From positions 310,001 through 374,000 of the forward strand of contig NW_002476457.1 in assembly GCF_000189635.1 (NCBI RefSeq): a stretch of DNA of 64,000 nucleotides. The letters are read 5' to 3'. Shown one piece after another: positions 12,119 through 23,086 of the stretch (the first letter of the stretch is position 1; each line of letters begins with the position of its first letter). The position numbers were made by a program, and so were the translations under genes. This stretch comes from Tetrahymena thermophila SB210 (lineage: Eukaryota; Ciliophora; Oligohymenophorea; Hymenostomatida; Tetrahymenidae). The notes under the pieces were generated by a model. It did no database searches, had not been told where the DNA came from, and saw only the letters and a program-made list of their open reading frames with translations.

Positions 12119-14826
12119 ATGAATAAATATATATCTAAGATTGATCTTTTTTCTTAGCAGTTTCAATTCAATATTGGACAAAACTAAATAAAAAAATCCA
12201 CGCCCTTAGGAGTTATACTATCTCTGGTTATTATCATAGTTGGTGCTTCTTATTATTCCTACTTATTCTGTCTGCTTTTTACTAATCAATTAGAACCAAA
12301 CTATAAATCTCAAGAATTTATTACAGAGGATTCTATTGATATCAACTTATCTTAAGATCTAGTCGGTTTTAGATTTGAATATGATTTTAATATGCCTATA
12401 GACATCCTGTAAGCCCAAAAAAACTAGACATATTTAGTTTATCTGGCTTACTTTTACTACGTAAATAATGGCAACACTTAGTTGATTTAGCTAAATATAG
12501 TAAAATGTCAAAACCCTAATTTGATTAACTTTTATTGTTTAGATTTTTCTAACGTATCAAATTACACATTAACACTTAACACAAAATAAAATATTTAATC
12601 ATATGTAGATATTTTTATTTATGGGTGTCTTGACTAGGATTTTTTTAAAACTAGCGTTCCCGAAAATTGTGCTAGTTAAGATTAAATTGATGCGGTTATT
12701 AATGGTATGAATGCTGGAATCAGATTAAAATTATTTACATCTTAGTTTAATGTTGGAACTATTTAAAACTAAATTAACTATAGAAATGCTTTTATTTATA
12801 CAGTGGGTGATTAATTAATTTAGTCAACATTTAAAACCTAAAAATCTGTAACAACTGTTAAAGATGGATTGTTTGTTTTAAGTAGCAGAAACTATTCTTC
12901 GCCTATTAAATATGATTTATTTAACTAGATTTATGATAGATAATATAGTCTTGAAAACATAGGTTAAAGCGGTTATAGCTTTATTTAAATAATAATGGAT
13001 GAGATAGTTCAATAAACAAAGATCTAATATCCAACTATCCCTGATGTTTTGGCACTTGGAAATGGTATAATAACTTTATTAATGGTTTTAGGCATCTTTG
13101 GTAGAATGAGTTCCTTTTTATCAATTAGAAATGATTTCTTTCTACTGGTTCTATAAAATTTGTATCAAGGCAAATACTTAGATATTTTGCAAAACAATTA
13201 GATACTCTAAAACTAAGAAGAAACAAAATAAAAAATTGAGTTAAATTCTAGTGATAGCAATCAAACGTTAGAAGAATGGAAAAAAAGGAGTCCAAGCATG
13301 AGGTATAGCAATTACAATTAATAATTAATAAAAACGAAATAAGCTATAGACTGTTAATAGCAGTAGTTAAAAAAATTCAGAGGCATTTCTGATATGATTG
13401 AAGAAAAAAAAGTTTGTGAGTACAAATTTTAAAATGCATGCGAGAGTTATAATGCTTAAATAAACTTTAGTAAAATCATGTCTAATTTGAAAATTTTTTA
13501 AAATGAAGTATTTTCTAAGGCGCTTTTTAAAAAACTATTTAATGTTGGGTAATTATTTTTTTTCAATTCTCAAAATTTAATTCAGTAAACTAAAAAGATT
13601 ATTTTTATTTATATTTCATATTCCAAATTTTAATTTAAAAAAGGTGTACTCAGCAATATTTATTTCAATTAAATTTAAATAGAAATTTTTATTAAAATAA
13701 AAATTACTTTTAAAAAAGCTCTATTAATAAACGATAAAGTTATGAAGAATAAATCTATAATAAAAAAGCTAAAAAGGCCATAGAAGAGCAACTAAATAAA
13801 CATTTAGATATTTTTTAAATATTCCAAGATGTTATATTTATAAAAAAAGCAATCATGATTTTATTCGATAAAGATTAACTGGCTGCTATTAGGTTGGTTG
13901 GTTGTTCTTCTAATTATTTAGACAAGCTTACGGATCGGTAGTATTAAATTAAAATAAATGCTGGTAATATTGATTTTAGTTTTAAACGAATTTCAAAAAT
14001 ATTTTTTTTAAAGAAAGTTAAAACCATTTTGAAGAATAGCTTGAAACTTTTTAATCGAAGGAACTTTAATCTGAAAAAATTCAATAATTTTTAGATAAAT
14101 GTAAGAACAACAATAATTTAGACCAAATAGATAAAAGGATACTCTCCTCTATTGTTTGATATTTCTTATCTTAAAATTTCTTACAAAAATTTACATCATT
14201 TATTTGTGTTTCATAAATAATTATTTTCAAATTTTAAGTAGAATTTGTACCTTTGCTAATAAAATTTGTAAACATTTTTATTGCAAATAAAGTATTTAAA
14301 CTTTAAATAATATTTAGATATAATTTTAATCTAATTAATTTATTAGTAATTTTTATTTAGTAACTTAAAAAAAAATAATTTTTAGGTTGCTATTTTTCCA
14401 GAATATATTTATTTATTTATTAGTTTTATATTTTTAGGTTTACTTTTTTAACCTATCATTTTGAATAAAAAAGATAGAAATTTATTTACAATTCTTTTCA
14501 TTTTGAAATCACTAAAAAAAGTTTAGTTAATTCATAAAAATCCCAGTTAAATTTAAAATGACATTTTATCTGTTTAAAATTTAGAATATATTAAAGATTT
14601 TTGTAAAAATTCATTTATTCTAACCAATTTTAGCCTTTCTGCAAAGTTCAAATAATAAAAAAGAGATATATTTTTCATCCATTTTTTTAAATATTTAAAT
14701 GCATATGATTTATAACTAAAAAGTTTAACATTATCATATTTTTATCAAAGCATTTTTTGCCTAAAAAATAAAAATTCTTATGCCAATATGTCAAGATATA
14801 GTGCATATGTAAAAACCTATATTTGA
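12119..14826 (+). CDS. Two-span membrane protein, array copy B, with a run-on C-terminus
   Basis: Closely similar to copies A and C: the same membrane helices, Cys pattern and C-terminal tail. Exons are 12119-13548, 13719-13963 and from 14018. The conserved part ends near 14220. The TTTAAAGTTGA block that holds the stop in A and C has been lost here, and the same frame meets no TGA until 14824-14826, 229 codons after the shared YSPLLFD motif against 62 in A and C. Taken literally the product has 827 residues, with a low-complexity Phe/Asn/Lys-rich extension that looks non-coding in origin. Either the transcript ends early or an unseen intron restores a shorter end. The N-terminus differs slightly (MNKYISKIDLFSQQF). 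Up to about 14220 the model is firm; beyond that it is literal reading only. Confidence 0.7.
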
Positions 14827-14959
14827 TACATGTTTTTTTTTTAAATTATATTCAAAAACACTTGATTATTTTTTACTTAATTAGGCAATTTATATAATTT
14901 CATTTCTATGAATTGAAGAAAATTTTGTGTTATTGATTTGACTAAAAAAAAATTAAAAA

Positions 14960-15215
14960 AATCCGCTTACTACTATCTCTCAATTACTTATCATTCAAAG
15001 TAAATGGTTTAACTTGAGTTTGAACGATACCTTTTTCACAGTCGTTTTTCCTTAGAAACACAAAAGCTACACTTGTTGGTTGGTGTCTAAAAAAACTGGC
15101 TAAGAATGTAATAGATAAGAGGAATTCTAGCCCAACACAGCCTTTTTTACTATTAACAATAGATTTTTAAAGAATTATCTGAAAATTCAAAGTTTTCAAT
15201 AAAGAAATATTAACT
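14960..15215 (+). other. Short open stretch of unknown origin between copy B and a decayed protease tail
   Basis: Unlike its surroundings this piece is less AT-rich and open in one plus frame for about 85 codons, with diverse residues (FTVVFPQKHKSYTCWLVSKK, TGQECNRQEEFQPNTAFFTI). It has no counterpart in the other array units. It starts without a clear Met and runs directly into the protease relic. It may be a captured exon fragment or chance. Confidence 0.25.
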
Positions 15216-15690
15216 ATCGTTATTGCAGACACTAGTCCTTCTCTTATCACTGATCCTTCTGATGGCATCTTTACTTTATTAGATTAATATTGCAATTATC
15301 TTTCATGTTTTTACAAATACTTATTTAAATTTATATTTGAATGAAATTAGATCACTAAATTTTCAACACAAATTGCATTAATATTTCAGAATTACCTAAC
15401 TTAACTTTCATTCATGGTACCCACTATATATTAAAAGGAGAAGAATATGTTTTATAAGAAAACTCTGGTAGTTATCAATAGACTGTTGAAACTGCTTAAT
15501 CTAATGTTAAAATGAGCAGCTCCTCTGCATAATGTATTGTTACTTTCATGCTTCTTGATATTCCAAAGATGAAGAAAATTTCCTTCACGAAAGAGCTAGG
15601 ATTTTTGTAATAAATTTTTTGTGAAATTAAACACTTAATATTAAGATATTAATTTTAAAATAAAATACAAGACATTAAATATAAAGAAAA
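15216..15690 (+). pseudogene. Decayed 3' tail of the aspartyl protease, copy 3
   Basis: It begins in the middle of protease exon 2 at the second active-site motif, here altered to ADTSPSLITDPSD where the parent reads [14 protein letters not shown], so the catalytic DTG is lost. The exon 2/3 intron, exon 3 (YVLQENSG, QTVETAQSNV) and a degraded last exon follow. It keeps more of the parent than the relic at 11000, so the two duplications had different left breakpoints. Confidence 0.85.
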
Positions 15691-16434
15691 TATTTATTAC
15701 AGCCTCGAATAGGAATCACCTTTAACTAAATTCAATATATACTTACTTACTTAGTAAACTATTCATAAAAATTTACTTATCTTTTCTCTACTGTTTAGCT
15801 TTATTAATATCTCTCTATCAATATTTCTATTTCTTAGCCAAAAGTTAATTTAACATTTAAATTTATTAAATCAAACTTCTTTAAACTGTTTTTTATATCA
15901 TATTAATGTCAATGCTTTTATTTGTATATTCATCTATTCAATATTCATTATTATCTAATATTCTATATTGATGAGATTAATACCAAAATTTAACTTTTTA
16001 AATCAAAATTTTTAGATTTTTTTGTTTTGTTTTTAAAATTTAAAAGTATCAAATTTCTATTTATTGTTTATTAATCATAGACCACTAAGAATAAAGCAAT
16101 ACTAAAGAATAAATATTGTTAATCAAGTAAAAAACCATTTTTTTTAATATAATATTTTTCTTTACATACATCAAAAAAAAGAATCTATTTTACAGAAATT
16201 AAACTTAAGTTAATTAAAAATTATAAAGAAAAAAAGAAAATAGATAGATAGATTGATATATAAATTATTTACAATAAAGTGAAAAAAAAATTAAAATTTT
16301 TTATTTTGATATAATAAAAATCAGTAAAATAAGTCAGTGAATGAATAGTAACAAACTAACAATTAATAAAAAAAAATTCAAAATAAAATTAGCCATCTAA
16401 TAGTTATTAAATTTGTAACAAACATATAATTGTT
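15690..16434. repeat. Array spacer, copy 3, not followed by a membrane-protein gene
   Basis: Spacer sequence as at 7707 (CTTACTTACTTAGTAAAC near 15743, TTAATCAAGTAAA near 16120). It breaks off near 16430 and is followed directly by another spacer rather than by a membrane-protein gene, so a gene copy was deleted or this copy arose by a partial duplication. Confidence 0.7.
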
Positions 16435-17422
16435 CCAGTATTGAATAAGATTTACTTTTATCTAAATTTAATATATAGTGTTACTCAGCCAATTTGAGAC
16501 CCCCGTTATAAAAAAAAACTAACAATCATATATTAAATTTCATATACAATTTTAAAGCTTAAAGAGCCAATTTTAATAATCTAAAGTAAAGTAAAGCAAA
16601 GGAGAAGTTACCAAATATTGAATCACATTTTAAAATAAATTAATTGTTTAATTATATTTTATCACAACTCTTTATTTTCTAAAAAAATATATTTGACAGA
16701 TATAAATGAGCGATTTCAATATATAAAATATTAATAGGGGTCTCATACTGAATAAACAACACTGTATAATTACTTAGTATATCATCATAACAATTTAATT
16801 ATCCTTTCTATACAGTCAAATTTTATGATTATATATCTATCTCTTAACAAAAAATTAATTTAATATAAACTTACTCAATCAATCCTCCTTAAAGTCTTTT
16901 TTATATCATATTAATAATTATTTATTTGTATATTCATCTTTTCAATATTTATTAGTATGTAATGTTCTTTCTTTATTAATACCAAAATTTAACTTTTTAA
17001 ATCAAAATAATCAGAATTATTTGTTTAGTTTTTTAAATTATCAAATTGCTATTAATTGTTTATTAATCATAGACCACTAAGAATAAAGGAATACTAAAGA
17101 AGAAATATTATTAATCAAGTAAAACACAATTTTATTTCTTAATTTTATATTTTTATTGATTAAATCTACACCAAAAAAAGAAATAACAATACAAATCAGT
17201 AAAATTAGCCAGTGAATGAAAAGTAACAAACAAGTAGTTGACAAAAAATTTGCAAAATAAGACTTAATTATCTAATAATTAATAATGATAATAACAAATC
17301 TTAATATTGTTTACAAATTAGATCTTAAATATTTTAAAATATTTGTAATTTAATTAAATTTAAGTAAATTAATAAAACTTTTTTTGATAAGAGTTTAAAA
17401 AATAAATAATAGAAACTTAAGA
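16435..17422. repeat. Array spacer, copy 4, interrupted by a MITE
   Basis: Starts with the sequence just after the protease stop (CAGTATTGAATAAG) and resumes at 16765 with ATTACTTAGTATATC after a 287-bp insertion (listed separately). It ends at the copy C start with the conserved TTTTTTGATAAGAGTTTAAA block. Confidence 0.75.
16478..16764. mobile_element. Tc1/mariner-like MITE, non-autonomous
   Basis: The spacer repeat is interrupted here exactly where its other copies read straight through, which fixes the insertion. The ends are imperfect inverted repeats. The left end reads GTGTTACTCAGCCAATTTGA followed by GACCCCC; the right end, in reverse complement, reads CAGTGTTGTTTATTCAG followed by TATGAGACCCC. 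TA lies immediately outside both ends, as expected for Tc1/mariner-type target duplications. The CAGTGTT...GACCCC pattern fits such termini in my memory. The interior (about 230 bp) is AT-rich and has no transposase. In a macronuclear assembly this is notable because most germline elements are removed. Confidence 0.7.
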
Positions 17423-19634
17423 ATGAATACCTTTTTAACTAAGTTGGATCTCTTTTCTTCTCAGTTTCATTTCAATATTGGAAAAGACTAAATAAAGAAA
17501 TCCACGCCCTTAGGACTTATATTATCTCTGATTATTATCTCAGTAGGCTTGTCTTATTATTCCTACTTATTCTGGTTGCTTTTTACTAATCAGTTAGAGC
17601 CAAACTATAAATCTCAAGAATTTATCACAGAGGATTCTATCGATATCAGTTTATCTTAAGATCTAGTTGGTTTTAGATTTGAATATGATTTTAATCTGCC
17701 TATAGAGAACTTGTAAGCACAGAATAACAAGACATATTTAGTATATATGGCTTACTTTTACTACGTAAATAATGGTGACACTTAGTTGTTTTAGCTAAAT
17801 ATAGTAAAATGTCAAAACCCTAATTTAATTAACTTTTATTGTTTAGATTTTTCCAATCTAACAAATTACACATTAACATTAAATACAAAATAAAATATTT
17901 AATCATATATTGATATTTTCATTTATGGGTGTCTTGACTAGGATATTTTTAAAACTAGCATTCCGGAAAACTGCGCTAATTAAGATGAAATTAATTAAGT
18001 TATTAATGGAATTAATTCTGGAGTCAGATTAAAATTATTTACATCTTAGTTTAATGTTGGAACTATTTAAAATTAAATTAATTATAGAAATGCTTATATT
18101 TATACAATGGGTAACAAGCTGGTTTAGTCTACATTTAAAACCTAAAAATCTATAACAACAGTTAAAGATGGATTATTTATTTTAAGCAGCAGAAACTATT
18201 CTTCTCCTATTAAATATGATTTATCTAATTATTTTTATGATAGATAATACAGTCTTGAAAACTCAGGATAAAGTGGATATAGCTTTATTTAAATAATAAT
18301 GGATGAGATAATTCAATAAAGAAAGATCTAATATCCTACAGTCCCTGATGTTTTGGCACTTGGAAACAGTATTATAACTTTATTAATGATTTTTGGCTTT
18401 TTTGGTAAAGTGAGTTCCTTTAAATCTATCAGAAAAGATTTCTTTCTATTGATTCTATAAAATTTGTACCAAGGCAAATACTTCGATATTTTGCAAAGCA
18501 ATTAGACACACTAAAAAGAAGAAGAAAAAAAATACAAAACAGAATTAAATTCCAGTAACAGCAATCTAAAATTAGATGAATGGAAAAAATAGAGTCCTAG
18601 CGTAAGGTTTTGCAATTACAATTAATAATCAATAAAAACAAAATAATCGTTAGACTGTGAATAGAAGTTATAAAAAAAATTCAGAGGTATTTCTCATATG
18701 ATTCAAATGATTGATGAAAAAAGAGTTTGTGAGTCCAAATATTAAAACGAGCCAGAGAGTTAAAAAACTTAAATAAACTTTAGTAAAATCTTGTCTAATT
18801 TCAAAATTTTTTAAAATGAAGAATTTTCTAAGAAAGTATTTTAAAAACTATTTTATAAAAGGTAAATAATTTTTTTCAATTTAAGAAATATAATCCAATA
18901 ATCAAAAAAATAATTTTTTTATTTCTATTTCATATTCAAAATCTTAATTTAAAGCAAGGTTCTCCACCAATATTTCTTTAATTTAAATTTAAATGATGCT
19001 TTTATTAAAATAAATTATTTTTAAAAAAGCTCAGATAAGAAAGAATAAAATAAAGAAGAATAAGTGCATAATAAAAAAGCTAAAAAGGTCATAGAAGAGC
19101 AACTAAATAAACATTTAGATATTTTTTAAATATTCCAAGATGTTATATTTATAAAAAAAGCAATCATGATTTTATTAGATAAAGATTAACTAGCTACTAT
19201 TAGATTAGTAGGTTGTTCTTCTAATTATTTAGACAGGCTTGCGAATGGATTAAATAAAATTAAAATAAATATTGGTAATATTAATTTTACTTTTAAATGA
19301 GTTTTAAACACATTTTTTAAAGAAAGTTAAAACCATTTTGAAGAATAGCTTGAAATTTTTGAATCAAAGCAGCTTTAATTTGAAAAAATTTAATAATTTT
19401 TAGAGAAATGTAAGAATAACAAAAATTTAGATTAAATAGATAAAAGGATACTCTCCTCTCTTGTTTGATATTTATTTATTTAAAATTTCTTAAAATAATT
19501 TACATCATTTATTTGTAAATTTTATAAATAACTTTGTTCAGATTTAAAGTAGAATTCGTACATTTGTTCTTGAAATTGTAAACCTTTTTATTGCAAATAA
19601 ACTATTTAAGCTTGAAATCATATTTTAAAGTTGA
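17423..19634 (+). CDS. Two-span membrane protein, array copy C
   Basis: Exons 17423-18861, 19030-19274 and 19327-19634 give 664 codons (663 residues), matching copy A closely in length and ending at the same relative stop. It has the same N-terminal helix (LGLILSLIIISVGLSYYSYL), Cys-rich ectodomain (YGCLDQDIF, ENCANQ), second helix and charged tail. Read straight through, exon 2 would hit a TGA at 19298 and then fall out of frame. Removing the 52-nt GTAATA...AAAG segment at 19275-19326 cures both, and the equivalent segment is 54 nt in copies A and B. That is good evidence for a real intron here and in its sisters. Function unknown. Confidence 0.83.
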
Positions 19635-20236
19635 TATTCATTCATTCATTCATTCATTCATACATATTTAGCTAAAATAAGAATTTTATTTGATTTAATT
19701 TATTAATAATTTTATTTAATCACTTAAAAAAATAGTTTTGAGGTTTTCGATAATATATTTATTAGCTTTATATTTTAAAGTTTACTTTCTTATCGTATTA
19801 TTTTATATTACAAATCAATAATTTATTCAATAATTTTTTCATTTTGAAATCGCTAAAAAAATTTAGTAAATTGATAAAAATCAAGTTAAATTGAAAATAA
19901 AATGTATCTGTTTAAAATTTAAAAAGCCTTTAACTTAATTAATATTCATTTATTTTAACCAATTATGTCTTTTTTTCAAAGTTAATATAAATAATATTAC
20001 AACTTTTTCATATCTTTTTTAAAATATTTAAATAGATGTGATTTATAATTAAATATTTTAACAAAATAATATTTTTCAATATTAATTATAAATAAGTTTA
20101 TGTGTATATTTGACAAAATAGTTAATTTGTTTATTTATTTGTTTTAACACAAAAGTAAGTAAACGAACATTAAAACTTTTTATTGTATTAATCTTTTAAA
20201 GTGATACATTAATTTGTTTTATTTTAATAAATTTGT
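19635..20236. other. Intergenic, with an ATTC microsatellite
   Basis: A run of about six ATTC units (19635-19661) follows the copy C stop; the equivalent site after copy A has only one or two. The remainder is AT-rich DNA between two convergent genes, with no gene seen. Confidence 0.6.
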
Positions 20237-21667
20237 TCAGTAAGAATTTAGATAACTATCAGTTTCTCTTTTAAATTCTGAATTTTCGAAGTTTTAATCT
20301 TCTTCATAATCATCTACTCTGTCTCTTAAATCATTTCCTAATGTTGAGACTTTTTCTTCAAAAATTTAAAGAACCTCATCTAAAAGACTATTTTCATTAT
20401 TTCTTCTTGCTGTTTCGCTAATATATTTATTATGTTTGGCTTCACATTCCAAAAGATATTAATTCAAAATTGAGACAGATGCATTATGTATTTGCCATGA
20501 TTAATCTTCGTGTGCCTTTGCAGACTGATGGGCGATATTTAATTTTTCTAGATAAGTTTATTTTCTTTATGTTTCATTAGCTAGATGTTCTAATTCTAAT
20601 TCTGAATGGTGTAGCCAAGTAGCAAGATCCCATGCACTTTAAATTTCATTTTTAGTCAAATCGTCAATAGAATCTTTAAGATGTAGTTTTAATTTATCAA
20701 GTAAATCTACTAATTTATCACCAAGGGAATGCTATACATTTCTCTCACTCGATCCATCAGTAGCAGCTTCTAATTTTAACTCACCTTGTTTGTTGTCATC
20801 TGCTTCAGTGTTCCATGATAATAAATCACTGTCAACCTCTTAAGCTTAAGGAGCTAATTTTATTATTTAATATAAAATAATAAAAATCTTAGTTAGTTTC
20901 TAAAATATGCTGTTAATGATATGAATATTATGACAAAATTGTTTACTCTATGATAGTTAATTAAAAGCCCTAAGTGCTTAGGTATTGTAAAGTAAAGAGT
21001 ATGCCTTAAGTTTATCTGTAACAGTTTTCACCTAAGATAAATTTGTGACTGCTTCAGTAGTGTATGGCTAAAGCTCCTTTTTTAATGAATCTATAACTTC
21101 CATTGCTTCAGAGTGTTCTTTGAGAGCTCTAATAAAAAATGCATTAGAAACACATCTTGATTCTTCTAATTAATCTCTTTTGTTATTAATTGAATCGACT
21201 CTGTCTTATATCCAGTTAATGTAATTTTAGGTTTGTGAGATTTCCTCATCAATGAATTCTCTTCATTTAAAAAATTAAAATTTTACAGAATTTGAAAAAT
21301 AAAATTTTAAATTTTATAAATTAGGAAAGCATTTAATAATTAATTAATATATATTATTTATTTACCTATGAGCTGTAGCATCTTCTGCAACTTGGTTATT
21401 TTATTAAACAACTTCCTTAAGTTTTTCTATATTTTAAGAACATTCTTCTTATTAAGATGCATCAAGTTAATCAGCTGCAGTTTATTAATCAGTGTTAGCC
21501 TGTTTGAGATCTTATAATACTGTTAATGCTGAATCTACAGCGTCAGTAGATTTAGCCTATATTGCTAATAGATTAGTTAATTGATTATCTTTGCTTGATT
21601 CTTTGTTAGAAGTAGCCAATACACCAACACTTAGCACTAAAACTACCAAAATGGAGCTATTTTTCAT
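20237..21667 (-). CDS. Secretory-granule lattice protein (Grl / trichocyst-matrix-like)
   Basis: Exons 21366-21667, 20947-21260 and 20237-20853 sum to 411 codons (410 residues). A signal peptide (MKNSSILVVLVLSVGVLA) precedes an acidic, Gln/Glu/Asp/Leu-rich, almost wholly helical protein with heptad-like spacing and few aromatic residues, as in the crystalline core proteins of Tetrahymena mucocysts and Paramecium trichocysts. Features include SLKKELQPYTTEAVTNLSQ, the acidic stretch QAQEVDSDLLSWNTEADD, which could be a propeptide-processing region, and a Trp-containing helix IQSAWDLATWLHHSEL. The 93-nt intron at 20854-20946 is in frame unspliced too; it was called because that segment is AT-rich and lacks acidic residues. 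Family assignment is by composition and architecture; I cannot say which GRL gene it is. It is transcribed divergently from a second granule-like gene. Confidence 0.72.
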
Positions 21668-23086
21668 AATCTAAAAATTATTTAGTTTATTTCAAAAAAT
21701 AAAATAAAAAAATTATTTTTATAATAAAATGTTAAATATCTTTAAAATTTTATTTGTTCAATAATAAAATTAAAAATCAAAAACTCAATGATAAATCGAT
21801 AATATTCAAATTATGAGTATTTCAAAAGCTATCCTTACTATTATATATTTGTTCTTTAATCTTTCAAAAAGATTTAATTGTTTCTTGCCATTTATTTTAT
21901 AAAAAGAATTATTTTTAATTGTGAAATGCAAATAATATTAAATAGTTCATTTTAGCATTAGTTTATTTTTTAGGTTTTTGATATTTATCCTAATTCAAAT
22001 CTTAATTTAAATTAAATAAATTGTTTTAAAATATTTTTTGTCAGTCAGTCATACATTAATTAATTAATTATTTTAGATAAATTTAAGCAAAATATCATTT
22101 TGTTTTTTCTTATTATGATAGAATATATGTATGTGAATTTCTTTATATTTTTAATAATTGTTAATATCATTGATAAATATCACTTAGCATATAGTATTGC
22201 CAAATGATATTAATTTTTTGGATAAGATCAAATTATTTTCAACATATCTCTGCTTGAATCAACTAGACAAAATCCTACTTTGGCAAATTTAATTTTCATA
22301 TATATGTTGGATTGCTTAGAGATACTTTTTCATTATTTTTGAAAATTTGAACATTGCGATAAGTAGAAATTTGCGACTCAAATCATTAATCTAATTACAT
22401 CATAATATGATCAACAATATTAATATCTCATTTTATTTCTAATTCAAATATTTTTAAAGATGTAAATATGTAATACAGAAGTTGAAATACTGTCTAGGTT
22501 AAAGAAATAGGTAAATTTTATATAAATTGGTTTACCCTCTCAATAAATTTGATAGATGAATGCTTGACTTTTATAATATTTGCAAATGTAGTTCTTTTTT
22601 GTTTTTTAATTCAAAATATTAAGAAGAATAAGTGAATAAATAGGTATTATGTGTATATGTATGTATGATTTGATGTATTAATTAATTGCTCAGTTAATAA
22701 ATTAATTAATTAATAATTAGCATTTCTTTGATTTTTGTTAGCAGCTGCTTGTTAATTACTAAATTTAATTAAGATTTTTCAATGAAGTGAATATTAATTA
22801 AAATTTTCATTCATTTTAGAATGGAAATTTATCTAATAGCGTTTTTGGACCGTTTTTTTCTATTCTTTTATATAATTATCCCTTTCGTTTTGATTTGCAT
22901 AAATAGTATTTATTCTTTAATGAAAAATTAAAGCGCTAACATTTAATTAACAAAATGAATGAATATTTTAATTGATTTTCATTGTAATTGGACTGCCTTT
23001 ATTATTTCAATAAACAAAAAATATCAAAAAGGAATTAAATAACCATTCTTTTTAAAAGGCAAAAATTATATAGAATATATAAATAA
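21668..23086. promoter_or_regulatory. Shared upstream region of the divergent granule-protein pair
   Basis: About 1.4 kb of AT-rich DNA separates two head-to-head granule-like genes, so it must contain both promoters. I could not identify specific sites. ATTAATTAATTAATT blocks near 22055 and 22697 are the only obvious repeats. Confidence 0.4.

Noticed and set aside
13890-13915. GGTTGGTTG string as a possible chromosome breakage sequence
   Set aside because: It does not match the 15-base breakage consensus and is coding in the array gene (LVGCSSNYLD).
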